In this document: positions 23,401-33,700 of the stretch, piece by piece
Position numbering within the stretch: the first letter of the stretch is position 1
Layout: each line of letters starts with the position of its first letter
NCBI GenBank assembly: GCA_043228905.1
Contig: JBHGNT010000001.1
Span: forward strand, 11,780,001 to 11,844,000
Length of the DNA stretch: 64,000 nucleotides
Direction of reading: 5' to 3'
Origin: Azolla caroliniana
Lineage: Eukaryota > Polypodiophyta
The notes under the pieces: generated by a model
Databases searched by the model: none
What the model saw: the letters and a program-made list of their open reading frames with translations, nothing else
Told to the model about the DNA's origin: nothing
Made by a program: the position numbers and the translations under genes

Positions 23401-24766
23401 CCATCTCTTGGGTTACCTTGGGGTGAATGCAAGACATCACTCGATCAGCCAGCTCCGAGTTTTGCCGCACATGCGTAGGTGCGAGGAGGTCACGATAATA
23501 TTGTGTTGCCATTTCCAGAACCTCAGTCTTGTCCTCCGTTATTGAGCCGTCTGGTTTTCGCAGCCCGTGTATACGTCCACCACCACCCTTGGGTGCCTTG
23601 TAGTGAAAGAAATGTCGGTTGACCTTGTCGTCTTTTCTAGCCCACCATGCTGCGTTTCTTCGAAACAGCATTCGGTTCTTCTCCAAAGTCCTTTCTTGTA
23701 CCTTCATCTTTGCTTCCTCTAGTTTAGCTCTAGACCATTTGCAACCAGGGTCTACCTGTAACAGCCGTTGCGCTGCCGCAACGGCCTTCCTTAATTTTGT
23801 TTCAATGGCTCTAACCTGTTGGAGGGCGCGCTTGGTCTCTTGTTGTAAAAAGGAGGACGAGCGGGCCAATTTTTTCTGCAGATCTTCGCTGGCTGATTTA
23901 CTGCCCATGGTGTCCTGCCATATACTCTGTAAACCGGCCTTCACCTCTTCACTCTTCATGATCTTTATGGGGATCTTTACATTGAGACTGCCCTTGCTAT
24001 CGTTGGGTGGGTTAAGGTCTAGTCTCACCGGTTGATGATCTGAAAAGGTAAGGCCTGCCAAGATAGCAAAGGAGCCCCCGAGCTCTTCGAGGGATGAGCT
24101 GATGTATATGCGGTCTAGCCGTGCAAGACTACCGCCCCTAGCATTCCCGGCGGCTCTAGAAAAGTGCAGCGAATGTGAGCTTCGCCTAAGGGAAGAGCCC
24201 CATGTATCCTTCACCCCGATTTTGCCAATTAGGAAAGCCCATGAATCCAGCTCCGCACCATAAATAGGCCTCTGGGTCCCTCCTTTCCTATCTCCCATGT
24301 GTTCAGTCATGTTGAAATCACCTGCCATTACCCAAGCCTCGACATTAGGTAATGTTGTCGCGAGCATCCTCCAAAAGATTGCTCTCTCGGAGGCTGAGTT
24401 AGGGGCATAAATGTTTAGCACCCCAATCTGTAGGCGATTCCATTTCAGAAGCACGTATAAGGCCCGACCCTCCACCAGCGTGCCAGATGATGTTACTTCG
24501 TATCGGGCCTTATCGCTGATCGAGATACAGACCCCTCCTCTTCGGTGGAGGTCACCCTGCGCAGCCGACCACCATGTGGTCCACCCACCCGACAAGGGGT
24601 TTACTAAGCTCTGAGTTCGCTCTTGCGAGAGGTGGTGTTCCTGCAAAAGCAATATGTCAATATGGCCCCCTATATTAAGGGGATTCAACTCCTCCTGAAG
24701 TCTTCTACACTCTTGGTGTTGTCGGCCTCCACCAAGGCCCTGTACATTCCACGTTAGGATCCTCAT
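20453..24766 (-). CDS. LINE ORF2: AP-like endonuclease and reverse transcriptase
   Basis: The predicted protein is 1437 aa and uninterrupted. It nicks target DNA and reverse-transcribes the LINE RNA at the nick. The N-terminal endonuclease (about 1-240) begins right at the start (MRILTWNVQGLGG) and shows LLLQEH, GDFNMTEH and SDHQPVRLDL. The reverse transcriptase (about 450-760) shows PGPDGLSRDFF, FVKNRCIFDNVLLLWEA, LMLDFEKAYDRV, SVRQGCPLAPYLYLF and the catalytic YADD. A C-terminal zinc-finger-like zf-RVT block (WWQIGHNVVP, CPLCSLPNESLRHCLWDCP) lies near residue 1230. The start ATG overlaps the ORF1 stop in an ATGA, which suggests coupled re-initiation. Length and order match plant L1-clade ORF2. 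Confidence 0.95.
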   Translation of the reverse strand: MRILTWNVQGLGGGRQHQECRRLQEELNPLNIGGHIDILLLQEHHLSQERTQSLVNPLSGGWTTWWSAAQGDLHRRGGVCISISDKARYEVTSSGTLVEGRALYVLLKWNRLQIGVLNIYAPNSASERAIFWRMLATTLPNVEAWVMAGDFNMTEHMGDRKGGTQRPIYGAELDSWAFLIGKIGVKDTWGSSLRRSSHSLHFSRAAGNARGGSLARLDRIYISSSLEELGGSFAILAGLTFSDHQPVRLDLNPPNDSKGSLNVKIPIKIMKSEEVKAGLQSIWQDTMGSKSASEDLQKKLARSSSFLQQETKRALQQVRAIETKLRKAVAAAQRLLQVDPGCKWSRAKLEEAKMKVQERTLEKNRMLFRRNAAWWARKDDKVNRHFFHYKAPKGGGGRIHGLRKPDGSITEDKTEVLEMATQYYRDLLAPTHVRQNSELADRVMSCIHPKVTQEMEVVLDSPISRLELSEALRGLRRGACPGPDGLSRDFFEIHWECVIPSLEAGFQEIWSSGKMPNGLAEGMIYLIPKSQERSLELRQWRPITILNTAYKILAKVLAQRLASFLPDIIHDNQTGFVKNRCIFDNVLLLWEAMALAGCSVSSSAILMLDFEKAYDRVLWPFLENVMRALGLPQKWRNCTSALYRTATSSVLMAGSRGPAFQLQRSVRQGCPLAPYLYLFITEAFSAYLQAPTSGLRGLPIPNATEDLLLSEYADDTVLFLQGDEENLQRAEHLVEDFCQAAGAKINWNKTQGLWFSEQETPRWQPHADFTWVPSGTTFKYLGFTMGRSIPKGAQLAHVQAKISKKLNQWSRSKLSFAGRVLVANQVLLATMWHSVSCWIMDPAGLHAIKAAIRGFIWSGKDNPRAAARVSWWWLTQPRAKGGLGLIDPLMQSRALLAKMVVRCLLPGKGCWKVLLRNRLQVGTPKYGRPWPDSLNWCCTGGVPPRLACHPEDRVTNSILRAWCHIRQHLVKHTPETVTEWTRQPLFWNPHVRTNDNAMLGQLKGLAWGKLAQTGLLSIDDWRRMADSGRAQEVLFPPLKGATKMRRLIAEAVDRVPMGVAREHAWFGLFDEAGMVKALKGMSGSGSDTVFGDSQSSGSWHPIRVVAQIDNIWKTDPDVATVEPHWRLRVYGCRPLVDLDWDPGDFRWKHDDRLHHFFDYTTKLGRTLQLQRGDPLRNGWRTLGIPDEALIAFWKGLWRLHMPEKIKLFWWQIGHNVVPVGEWLDKRGGPLGCPLCSLPNESLRHCLWDCPQAQKVWDRVTRLLVACDVEGTASWSAAAWIDHSVEGWTDAVNADSWCYVCTRGKIVKIRFERGLQPASPRFPEIWLLIAGFTLWYIWKARCLKVFQGTVRPPEEVIMDIWFALISCLRGQLEEICSHSNDVTTARLRFWQKWRNTPMVMQGGSGPRWNYQPPRWLFPIHLPPSFRCRPQEPTRTRPH

Positions 24767-26232
24767 CCGAAAACGGTGACGTTGGCGCCCATGTTCGGGC
24801 CGATCTCCATGTCATGGGGCAAACTAACACCTGTTTCGGGGGGTATGGTCTCCACTGCAGGCTGCAAATCCCCTACAAGATTCTCAGCCGATCGTTCTCG
24901 ACCCGCTTCAAATAGATCCCGCGATACATTTGTGCTCCGAAGCGGTGGCACAACTTGCACCCCTCTATCTAACAGAGTCGTCGCCAAACCAGGTGTTGGT
25001 CTTCCTATCTTACCCTTTTCTTTGTCCTTGAGCTTGCCCGTCCGGATCCACGATTTCACTAATCTGAGGCCATTACCACATTCCCGCTCCACCGGGAGGG
25101 GGGGCTGTGCCAGCTTCTCTTCCGGGGTGGACGGTACAAGTTGGGGTTGCATCTCCATCGGGGTGGAGAACACGAGTTCGGGCTCCCGCGGGGGAAGGCG
25201 TGAGGAGTCACACGGGGACAGCAATGCTGCCAGCGTTGCTGGGTCGCCATCCCCTAACCCTTGAAGAAGTGTAAATCTGTTGGTAGCTCTCACCTGTAGG
25301 TCGGGTGCCTTGGCACTCCCGGAGAGGATCTTTACTCGTTTCAAGGGTTGCTCGTCCACGCTTGCTGGTGACAAGGTGGCAGGACTTCTTTCAAGGGGGA
25401 GGTCATGAAAGAGGGCGGGAGAGGAGGCACCTAGGCCTCCAAGTTTCCCCTTCTTCTTAACGGGTAGCCAAGGAGCTTCTTCACCCTTGGATGTCCCGAC
25501 TTTGCCCGAGGGTCGTGGTCCCGAGCTTCCCTTTCCAATCTTACGAGGACACTCCTTAGCTAGGTGTCCTGTCTGTTTGCAAATGAAACACTGCCCCGGG
25601 AGTCCCTCAAAAACCACTTTTACCACTGTGAGGCCTAACTCCTCAGAGTAGAGTCTAATCCTTGATGGAAGTCCATGGAGGGAAGGCACCAAGATACGCA
25701 ACTTGGGCACCTCTGCGACTGTGTCTGCCATTGACGCTTTTTGAGGGCATATCATTCCTACTTGTTCGCCAAAAAGAGGGAGCAGATGGTACAAATGTGG
25801 AGGGAGGCCAGGAAATGTTGCGGTGATCACCCTAGGGTTGTTGAGTTTCCGTAACTCTTCGATCGGATTGAACCCTGGTGACCATGGTTGGAGCAACACC
25901 TTGCCGTACTTCAGTTCGAGTACCTTGAGCTCGACCAATGGCTGCGCCAGCGAGTCATTACCTAATTCAATGTGGAAGAAGTTTTTCCCTAAACCCCTGA
26001 CACTCTTGATTACCGGCATGTTCTCCAACACAGCCACCTGAAACATGTCCCGAACCATGCCCCGACTTGGTCTACCTGCCAGAAACCTACATACGAAGGA
26101 GGTACGCCGTAGGCGTTCGATTTCTTCCGCTAAGACACGGTTAGCCTCAGGGGACAGGGTAATGGCGAGATCTGATCCATCTTCTTCATCGAGCAAATTG
26201 GGCGCTGGTGGAAGCTCGATTCCTCCCATCAA
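24763..26232 (-). CDS. LINE ORF1: RNA-binding protein with zinc knuckle
   Basis: The predicted protein is 489 aa and intact. Plant L1 ORF1 proteins coat the element RNA. The N-terminal half has a DUF4283-like block (SFVCRFLAGRPSRG, then FFHIELGN and PWSPGFNP). It is followed by a CCHC zinc knuckle, CFICKQTGHLAKEC, near residue 215. The C-terminal half is low-complexity, Pro/Ser-rich and basic. It ends in a TGA that overlaps the ORF2 start by four bases. Confidence 0.88.
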   Translation of the reverse strand: MMGGIELPPAPNLLDEEDGSDLAITLSPEANRVLAEEIERLRRTSFVCRFLAGRPSRGMVRDMFQVAVLENMPVIKSVRGLGKNFFHIELGNDSLAQPLVELKVLELKYGKVLLQPWSPGFNPIEELRKLNNPRVITATFPGLPPHLYHLLPLFGEQVGMICPQKASMADTVAEVPKLRILVPSLHGLPSRIRLYSEELGLTVVKVVFEGLPGQCFICKQTGHLAKECPRKIGKGSSGPRPSGKVGTSKGEEAPWLPVKKKGKLGGLGASSPALFHDLPLERSPATLSPASVDEQPLKRVKILSGSAKAPDLQVRATNRFTLLQGLGDGDPATLAALLSPCDSSRLPPREPELVFSTPMEMQPQLVPSTPEEKLAQPPLPVERECGNGLRLVKSWIRTGKLKDKEKGKIGRPTPGLATTLLDRGVQVVPPLRSTNVSRDLFEAGRERSAENLVGDLQPAVETIPPETGVSLPHDMEIGPNMGANVTVFG

Positions 26233-26368
26233 AGCGAGTTATGTGTCTTGCGAGCCTAGGTTGTATGTGTTGTTCTTCCCTTCCCCCTTTGTTTTGTGTT
26301 CTTTTTTTTTGTGTGTTACTTTGCGTTTTCTGGTTGGGGGAGGGAGGGAGGATTGTGTGTGAGAGTAC

Positions 26369-26648
26369 CTGGACAGCAATTGGCGTTGTGCTCCTCCTCT
26401 TTCTCTGTTGGACAGCGCGCGTGTTCCTCAGTGTGCACCTACTCCTGCTCCTGCACGCCTTTTCCTGTTGCTCCCACTCCACGCTCTGCTGCGTTTGCTC
26501 CCGCCAACGCGCTGCTGCTTATTACCTGCAGTTCTCCAGTGTGACGGCTTGGACAGCAGTTGGCGCCTCTGGCTCTGTTGGGTAGCGCGCGCGTTCCTCA
26601 GCGTGCACCCGCTCCTGCTCCTTCACGCCATTTTTGATTTTATCTTAC
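26369..26648 (-). promoter_or_regulatory. GC-rich LINE 5' leader with repeated promoter-like units
   Basis: Two diverged copies of about 50 bp are visible at 26409-26460 and 26578-26630 (shared AGCGCGCG, GTTCCTCAG, TGCACC, CTCCTGCTCC). Each is preceded by a GGACAGCA.TTGGCG motif. Repeated monomers at the 5' end resemble the tandem promoter units of some L1 families; promoter function is inferred. Confidence 0.5.
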
Positions 26649-26665
26649 AACATTTGTTGACACTT

Positions 26666-28140
26666 CTTTTAAGTATCATTAGAATGTGTGCTTTGCTTCT
26701 TCCATAATAAAAGCATTAACTCGTAGAGAGCTATCATCCACAAAACTTACTAAATAAAACACCCGAACTATTATCTTTAGATGTCAATTAATTTTCAATG
26801 CTACAAAATACCTCTTTAGGGAGATAGTCATAAACATAAAATGTTGATGGCAATTAAAGATTCTCACAAAATCGCTAGGACATGTGATAAATTTTTTGTT
26901 GAATAGGCATATAAACATGCCAAATTTTGTGTATTTACCATTTTCATTAAGTTTTTTAGTTTCCATTGTCGTAGACACACACATGTAAAGTAGGAATGCT
27001 TGAAAGGCATGCGTATCTATGCCTCCTTTTTCAAGGGTTGTAGGCAAATATAATTGCCTATTAGAATTATGTGATCCAAACTTGCCTGAAAGGTATGTAG
27101 ATGTTCACGTATTTATAATCGAGAAGGTGTGGGTGTTTTAGGACTCATAGGTACATGGTGCACCCATGAGAAAAGTTCAAATAATAGTAAGCATAATTAC
27201 TATCCCTTTAAACATTTTTGGCCTTCTAGGCTTTAAGGTACCCACAATGAAGTTTATGCACATTTACACCAGTTTAAAATTTTTTTAGGCTGCATTGGCA
27301 ATAAAGAAAATTTGTACACCATCTTCCTCTTCAATCTAGGAAAGTAAAGGAGCAAAAATTTCCTCACTCATGGTGCAAAATTTGAATGCAAAAGCAAGAC
27401 CTTAGCAATTGAAGTTTAACCAACTCCCTACTTGATCGATGCCATTATTGAGATATACTCGCATCAATTGTAAGACTCAATGAATATGACTTTACATGAG
27501 CTTTCGAAACTCTAAAAATACTACAATCATCTCAAATCTCGTGTTGTGAATATGCAAATGGATTCTAGGTCTAAGAGCACCACTATAGCGAGCCTTCTTA
27601 GGAATTTTTTTTTGACATAGTTATTTGTAGTTGGTTGGGTCATTGGGAACCTCCTTTTTTGCTCCGTCCTAATGGTTTGAAAATTTCTTATATCACTAAA
27701 TGCATACTTGTTCCATGTGCATAAAACAAGAGAAAGGGGCAACAAAAGATAATTGTCATTAGCTTGACCAAAACTCGAGAACTTCTAAATTCAAGCACAA
27801 AAAAGCAAAACTTTCAACAAAAAAGTCATATCCTTGACATTGTTGAAGGTCACACAAACAATTAATGAAAATTTCCAAGTTGTTTGCCCAAAAATTTAGT
27901 TGAAACTAGTGATTTGCAAATCAAACATGTCTACGAATCTCCAAGGCATTTCTAGTTTGATACTCGTATCTCACACAATTCTATTGACATTCACTCGATA
28001 CAAATTTTGGAACTTTGAACAAACATAAGTGATCAAACTACTAAAGTTCACATAGAGGATTTAAGAATACAATTCAAGAATACTGCAATTTATCAATTAT
28101 TGACCAAAGACTTTATAATTGTAATATTGGACACCTTTGA
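26666..28140. other. AT-rich intergenic DNA, no gene seen
   Basis: No open frame here is longer than expected by chance, and no transposon ends or RNA genes were recognised. Confidence 0.6.
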
Positions 28141-29232
28141 GGGTAATTTTTGTTGCGAAGCGTGGCTTCTAGCAATGACGTCACATTTCCTCTCTTATCA
28201 GTTGCCCACCACCTTGCTAACAAACCCTTGACCAACCCACATTACATTGCCCTACATTCACTGACTACACTTGACCAAACTAGCACTCGCCTTGGCCTAC
28301 ACAAATTTATTACCTCCATCTAGGCTTTCCTTCACAAAAAGAGCATGTCATACCCCTACATCAAGGACACCGATGAAGTTGATGCAAAGGCACATCTAAT
28401 TGCTTTTCCCATGATATGGCATGCAAACCATGTTCCCCAATGTTTCAGCCTTACGAAGACTTGAGCATCAAAAATTGCCGAGTTCAGCCTTTCATTGGAT
28501 CACTATTTGCCTTGTCAACTTCTAGACTTTCAATGTGATGCGCACAAACTTTTTATGAATGTTGCGAGGTTGCATCTCCCTAAAGGAAACCCACCGACTC
28601 TTCTATGTGGTTTATTGAGAACCCAACGAGGGTTTGTTGGAGTTCATTATCAAGTCCCCATAATTTTTATGCAAGCTATGTGTTGCCCACATGACAATGA
28701 TCTTGACAAAACCTTCATCTGGGCTCCTTAGGAGCTCCTACGTACAATGATCAACGTAATTGATTTCTTGGCCTCAGCCTTTCATGGTGTGATTAACCAT
28801 GTCCTAGATATGGATCATATACAAATTAGCCATGCCCTCCACACGACTAACATTCAACAAACATTGCCAACGAATGAAGACACCAACTTTTGCAATGTTT
28901 GTCAATGTAAAATTTACCTCAATGTTAGCCACTCGGCCATTGATTGCACTTTTTGTATCTAATGTGCTCTTTGTCACTTGTGTGCACACTGCCAAACTTG
29001 TTAGATACTTTATGTACAATGTAAAGCAAAAGCACACAATGTGGTAGTGAATGCTAGTTTCTTTAGAGTAATTAGAAGAGAGGTGGTTGAGTTGGATAAA
29101 GTCCACTGTGTGCCTAGGTTGATGAAGAGCTTGTTGCTGCTCAAACAACTAGACAAGATTAGATTCTTCTTGATGTTTATCATTGTCTCTATTGCAAGTA
29201 TTGTGAAGAACCTATATGAGATATTGCCTTGA
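28141..29232 (+). pseudogene. Unrecognised stop-ridden coding relic with a Cys-rich segment
   Basis: One reading frame (codons starting at positions congruent to 1 modulo 3) runs about 360 codons with only about five stops (for example TAG at 28321, TAG near 28729, TAA near 28960, TAG near 29002). That is far fewer than AT-rich DNA should give. The translation includes DTDEVDAKAHLIAFPMIWHA, FVGVHYQVPIIFMQAMCC and a cysteine-rich stretch (CNVCQCKIYLNV ... DCTFC, then CALCHLCAHCQTC after a stop). The Cys pairs could be zinc ligands. I do not recognise the family; it may be a decayed gene or a transposon protein. Confidence 0.4.
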
Positions 29233-30710
29233 ACCCTTGTCCAACTAGTTGATCCTTATAGTTTACGACCCTAATGTTCACAATGATAAAAAAGGGACAA
29301 GTTTGTAGTTTGTAAAATGTGAAAGAAGTATAAAATCGAATATATAAGCTTTATGCTTTGACTTCATTTTTGAGTTCTACCTTAAGCTTGTACTCCAAGC
29401 TTAAGCCTTACATTTCCATCTTAAACATTGAAACTCTTCTTTGTGTAGCTAGTAAGGAATAATGAGATATTATCAACAAAATGTGTGATTTCTAATTCTT
29501 TGCTTGATTTAACTTTAAACTTTAATGATTATGTCTAAGTTAAGTCCACACTCACCATTTTTATTATATCCAATAAGCTTAAGATACGAAGAACATGATT
29601 AAGAGGCTTGTTTAGGCAATCTCAAATCCCATGTTAGATACACTTATGACAATAACCATTAGCAAATTGTGTTGAATCACTACCACATTGGCACCTTTGT
29701 TGGGGAACAAAGGTGGACATCCACAAGTTTCTAGTAGAGCTTTTGTTAAGCTCCTGAAGCTTCAAGGCATCTTAAAAAGAAGAAGCCTAAATGATTAATT
29801 TTCTTCTCTTTTGTTATCCCTTAAATTCCAATTATTTTCACTTGTTTGTTAATCTTCTGTTGTTTGAATTGCATTATGGGGTTCTTTTAGCTTATACACT
29901 TGAGTAGTGGTGATCCAAGGGTTTCCAATATCTGAAGGATATTTGAGACATGTTCAATATGATTAAGAGAAATATCTTATCCACTATGGATAATGCGACA
30001 TTTTCACCAACAAGAAACATCCTCCTTGATCCTTTGAGATAAGAGAACCAATGGGTATTTGTTGATTAATCTTATTGGTTTTGTTACTAAGTTGCCTAAA
30101 CTATCACTGAGATATTGTGGTTCATGGATTACAAAGAAGATAGACAAGGTAGCTCATAACCTAGATTTACCCATCAAATAATCATACTCAATGAATCCAC
30201 ATATGAAAACCAAGTTGGACTAATATATACATTTACATTGTATTGTTTCCTAAATCCTAATTGTCAATGCATTTGAGAATTTCTAATATAAGCTTTGATA
30301 TTCACTATGCCTTAACGTAGAATATTCCCCATGGGTAGGACCTTTGAGAGATTTGAACTACATTTTATTCTATTATCCATATCCATAGCCAAAGAAGTGG
30401 GTTTTGCATAGGTGTTTCACAGTTGATTCTGGAACCATGAAATTCATTAAATGATTCCATGCCATAAAGAAAATTATGTTTCTACCAGCCAGAAGATATC
30501 ATTATTTTGCAAGTCCATTCACAACTGGATAAACATCCCATCTACTTCTTTCATCCAAGCCATTTGATGTTTACAGTTATGGTAGAGTCTCAGCTAAACA
30601 TGAATATGTACAATCTACACAACAAACTCTTAACCAAGTTCAGAAGCTCAAACTTAACATAGGGCAAATGGCCACTTACATTCAAGTTTCTCTCCTTGAC
30701 TAGCAATTAA
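29233..30710. other. AT-rich DNA, no gene seen; right end is the presumed 3' flank of the next gene
   Basis: No conserved ORF or element end was recognised. The stretch just left of 30713 is downstream of the poly(A) signal of the 117-aa mitochondrial protein gene. Confidence 0.5.
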
Positions 30711-30712
30711 GG

Positions 30713-30718
30713 TTTATT
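30713..30718 (-). terminator. Poly(A) signal AATAAA
   Basis: The minus strand reads AATAAA about 66 bp after the stop codon at 30784, a suitable place for 3'-end formation of that gene. Confidence 0.5.
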
Positions 30719-30783
30719 ACTTTTTCTCACACACTCTATACAGTGTAAATGACCACTCATGAGGTTCTCTCCTTAACAAGGAC

Positions 30784-33700
30784 TCAAGGAATTTTCTTTT
30801 TCTCCTCGATTGTTGAGCCAGGTTGAATCCATAACCAACCACCTGCAACAAGCGCAGTTACACCTGCCAGGACAGCGAAATTCTTGGAGGAATCTGATGC
30901 TGATTCTGGAATTGAATAAGAGCCTGATCCTGATGTAGAACTACCCACAATTGGTTCCTCATGTTTGGCTCCCTGTCATTCATTGTAAATATTTTAGAAC
31001 ACAATACTTTGATTGATATCTAGACGAAATTGGTAATAAAAAGGATACCTTCTTTGCTTTTTCAAGCTTCTCTTTCTCCATTTTCTGCCAAATGAAATAT
31101 GATGAACTAGTTAGTCTAAAATAAATGTGTTTGTGCTAACATTTTAAGTAAATTCGGTGATAAATTTCTTTAAAATTTATTGAGGTATGTCTAAAATGTA
31201 CGAAACTTTTGAACTCCTCAAGAAAAAAATTTATTGAGGTATGTCTACGGTAGCAAACTTCTATTCAAAGATAGTCTAGACACTCAAAGATAATCTCAAC
31301 TCTATGCAGAATGGTGTCCCTCTGTTTGACTGCGACGATTTGTTGTGACTCCACCAAATTTAAGTTTTCTAGCAAACATTAAGAATGTTGTAGAATGTAA
31401 AACCTAGCAAACACTTATTAACTTTTCCTATCGTAGTAAACATTGATTCCAGGGGGGGTTATCTAGACAATTCTGTCCAGGGAAAAATGCAAATATTTTC
31501 AGATGGTAGCAATATTTGGTTCCATGGATGATATAGAATAGATTTTTTATGATCCACAAGAAGCCTAGATTTGACCTATGGAACCAAATAAACCTATCAT
31601 CTTTGTGAATCCTTTCTAATATGGGGGGAACTACTCTATAATAAATACTCTCTATGTGAGAATAATACACAGATGTATGTGCTCACATTTCTTGAGGAGA
31701 TTTGATTATGATGCTTAAATGATCATGCCTACCTAATAAGTCATCATACTTATCACGAATTACCTTACATGTTGAGGGTTAGAAATATTGAGAATCAAGT
31801 GGATAGGCATATAGAGTTACAATCACAGAGATGTATATATGTGGCAATACAAAATTTCTATTAAATATGAGAGTAGCTCACAATGGCAGTCCTCCCGTGC
31901 ACTCACATCTTATAGATGGTAGCCATCTCAACGACAGTCTGGTTTCAACGTTTGACAATGCCATTCTGTTCTGGGGTGTAAGCGGTTGTGAGTTGGTGCT
32001 TAATGCTATTCTCATTGCAGTACTCACAGAATTCTACCTATAAGAATTATCCACCCTGATCAGAGAATAATTCTTCACCAACTTTCCCAACTTTCCAGAT
32101 TCCCGCTCAACAAACTTACGCCATCTTTTGAAGTTGCTAAAAGCTTCACAGTTCTTCTGAAGGAACTAAACCCACATCTTTCAACTAAAGTTGTTGACTA
32201 CTAGCCTATAGTAGAGTCAGCCATTTTTCCAGAGAGGTCGACATGTATCAGCTCTAGAGGAGACTTTGTCTGATTTCGACTCTCTTTTGGAGTGGTTGAT
32301 CTTTATTGCTTTCCCATCACCCATATGACTTAAGTCAGATAGGGTTTGCAACCCAACTATCATATTCAATTTCTTCATCTCCTTCAATACAGAAACACTT
32401 AGATGCCCAAATCTCTCACGCTACTGCTTCGTGTTGGTACACTGGACGGTAGCAATTGTAAGCGCATTCAGCTCATAGGGATTGTTGCGCCTTACTACGA
32501 CCTTGCAAGAGAATCTATTATCTCTGCACCCGACTTCTTGAATCGAACATCAAGGCTGTTATCAATCAATGCAGAAACAGATAGTAGATTCTTCAAATCC
32601 GGCACATACAACACTTCAGAGATATGCTTTCTCTCACCAGTTGTTGTTTTGAGGGAGACAGCTCCCTGTTCTCTTGCTAGACATCGAGCATTGTTCTTGA
32701 CCACAACATTCACGGGCTCTTGAAGAGATGTCCAAGAGTTGTACCAGTCAAGATTGTTGGTCATATGTCGGGATGCTCCAATATCGAGAATCCACGAGTT
32801 GTTAATGATTTGAGTGTCGATTGAAGAGCACAATTCTTCAGTCGTGATCTGCAACTCAAGCTCATTCATATAATTGTTGGCTGACTCGGGCTTTCTCCAA
32901 GAAGTCTTATCGGATCCGTTCTTCTCACCTACCATCTTCTTCCAACAATCCTTGATAGTGTGACCCTTGTTGTCACAGTAGAAGCATGTTCCACTAAACT
33001 TCTTCTTCTTCGGTATCCTCTTCACATTGTTCAAATTGGGTGTCCCTTTACCCTTATTCTCAGCAACAAATGTCAAATCTTCCCTTCCTTCTCGTCTTCA
33101 GATGAAGCTCCTCTTCAAGGAATATAGCACTCAGTTTGTCAAATTTCAAAGGAGTGGGTCAAACCTAAGTGTTTAATGTTGTCACAATGCCATCATACCT
33201 AGAGGGAATTACTCAAACGCAATGATGAGCCATATCCTCTGGAGAGACAGCTACACCAACGGCAGCCAGCTGACATTGAAGATCCTTAATCCTTTTTACA
33301 AAGGGTTCCACTTTATCTCCATTAATGAGCTACTCTGCAGCAAGTTGATTTTCGAGGTTTTGTATCCTTGTATAGTTTCTAGTTTCATACTGGCTGGCCA
33401 GTATGCTTCAAGCTTCATGTGCCTTGGTCATACCTTGCACTAATGTTAGTATGGAATCAGATAAACCAGTGACTGGTACATAGCGCATCAGTACTCCTCT
33501 TTCAGGCTTGAAGTAGGTCAGCATTTGGAGGGATTGTGTGGTTCGAGGGTATCATGGGCTTAGTGTCTCCTCCCATGGGTCCCATGATTGTCTCCAACAA
33601 CTCATAGGAATCCAATGAACTTCCATAGAGTGTAGATGGTGCCATCTAGCTTTCCGTCAAACATTGTAGGAAGGCAAATGTGCAGTGGAGCACTGCAACA

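Larger units (their letters stand above)
20254..26648 (-). mobile_element. Full-length L1-type LINE retrotransposon with two intact ORFs
   Basis: The element is about 6.4 kb and carries a 5' leader (26233-26648), ORF1, ORF2, a 3' UTR (20280-20452) and a poly(A) tail, which reads as a T run at 20252-20278 on the + strand. It is flanked by a 17-bp target duplication, AACATTTGTTGACACTT, at 20237-20253 and 26649-26665. The intact ORFs, perfect target duplication and long tail point to a recent, possibly still competent insertion. The last point is inference; activity cannot be read from sequence. Confidence 0.93.

Noticed and set aside
20583-24614. Plus-strand ORFs across the LINE
   Set aside because: All are antisense shadows of the intact ORF2.
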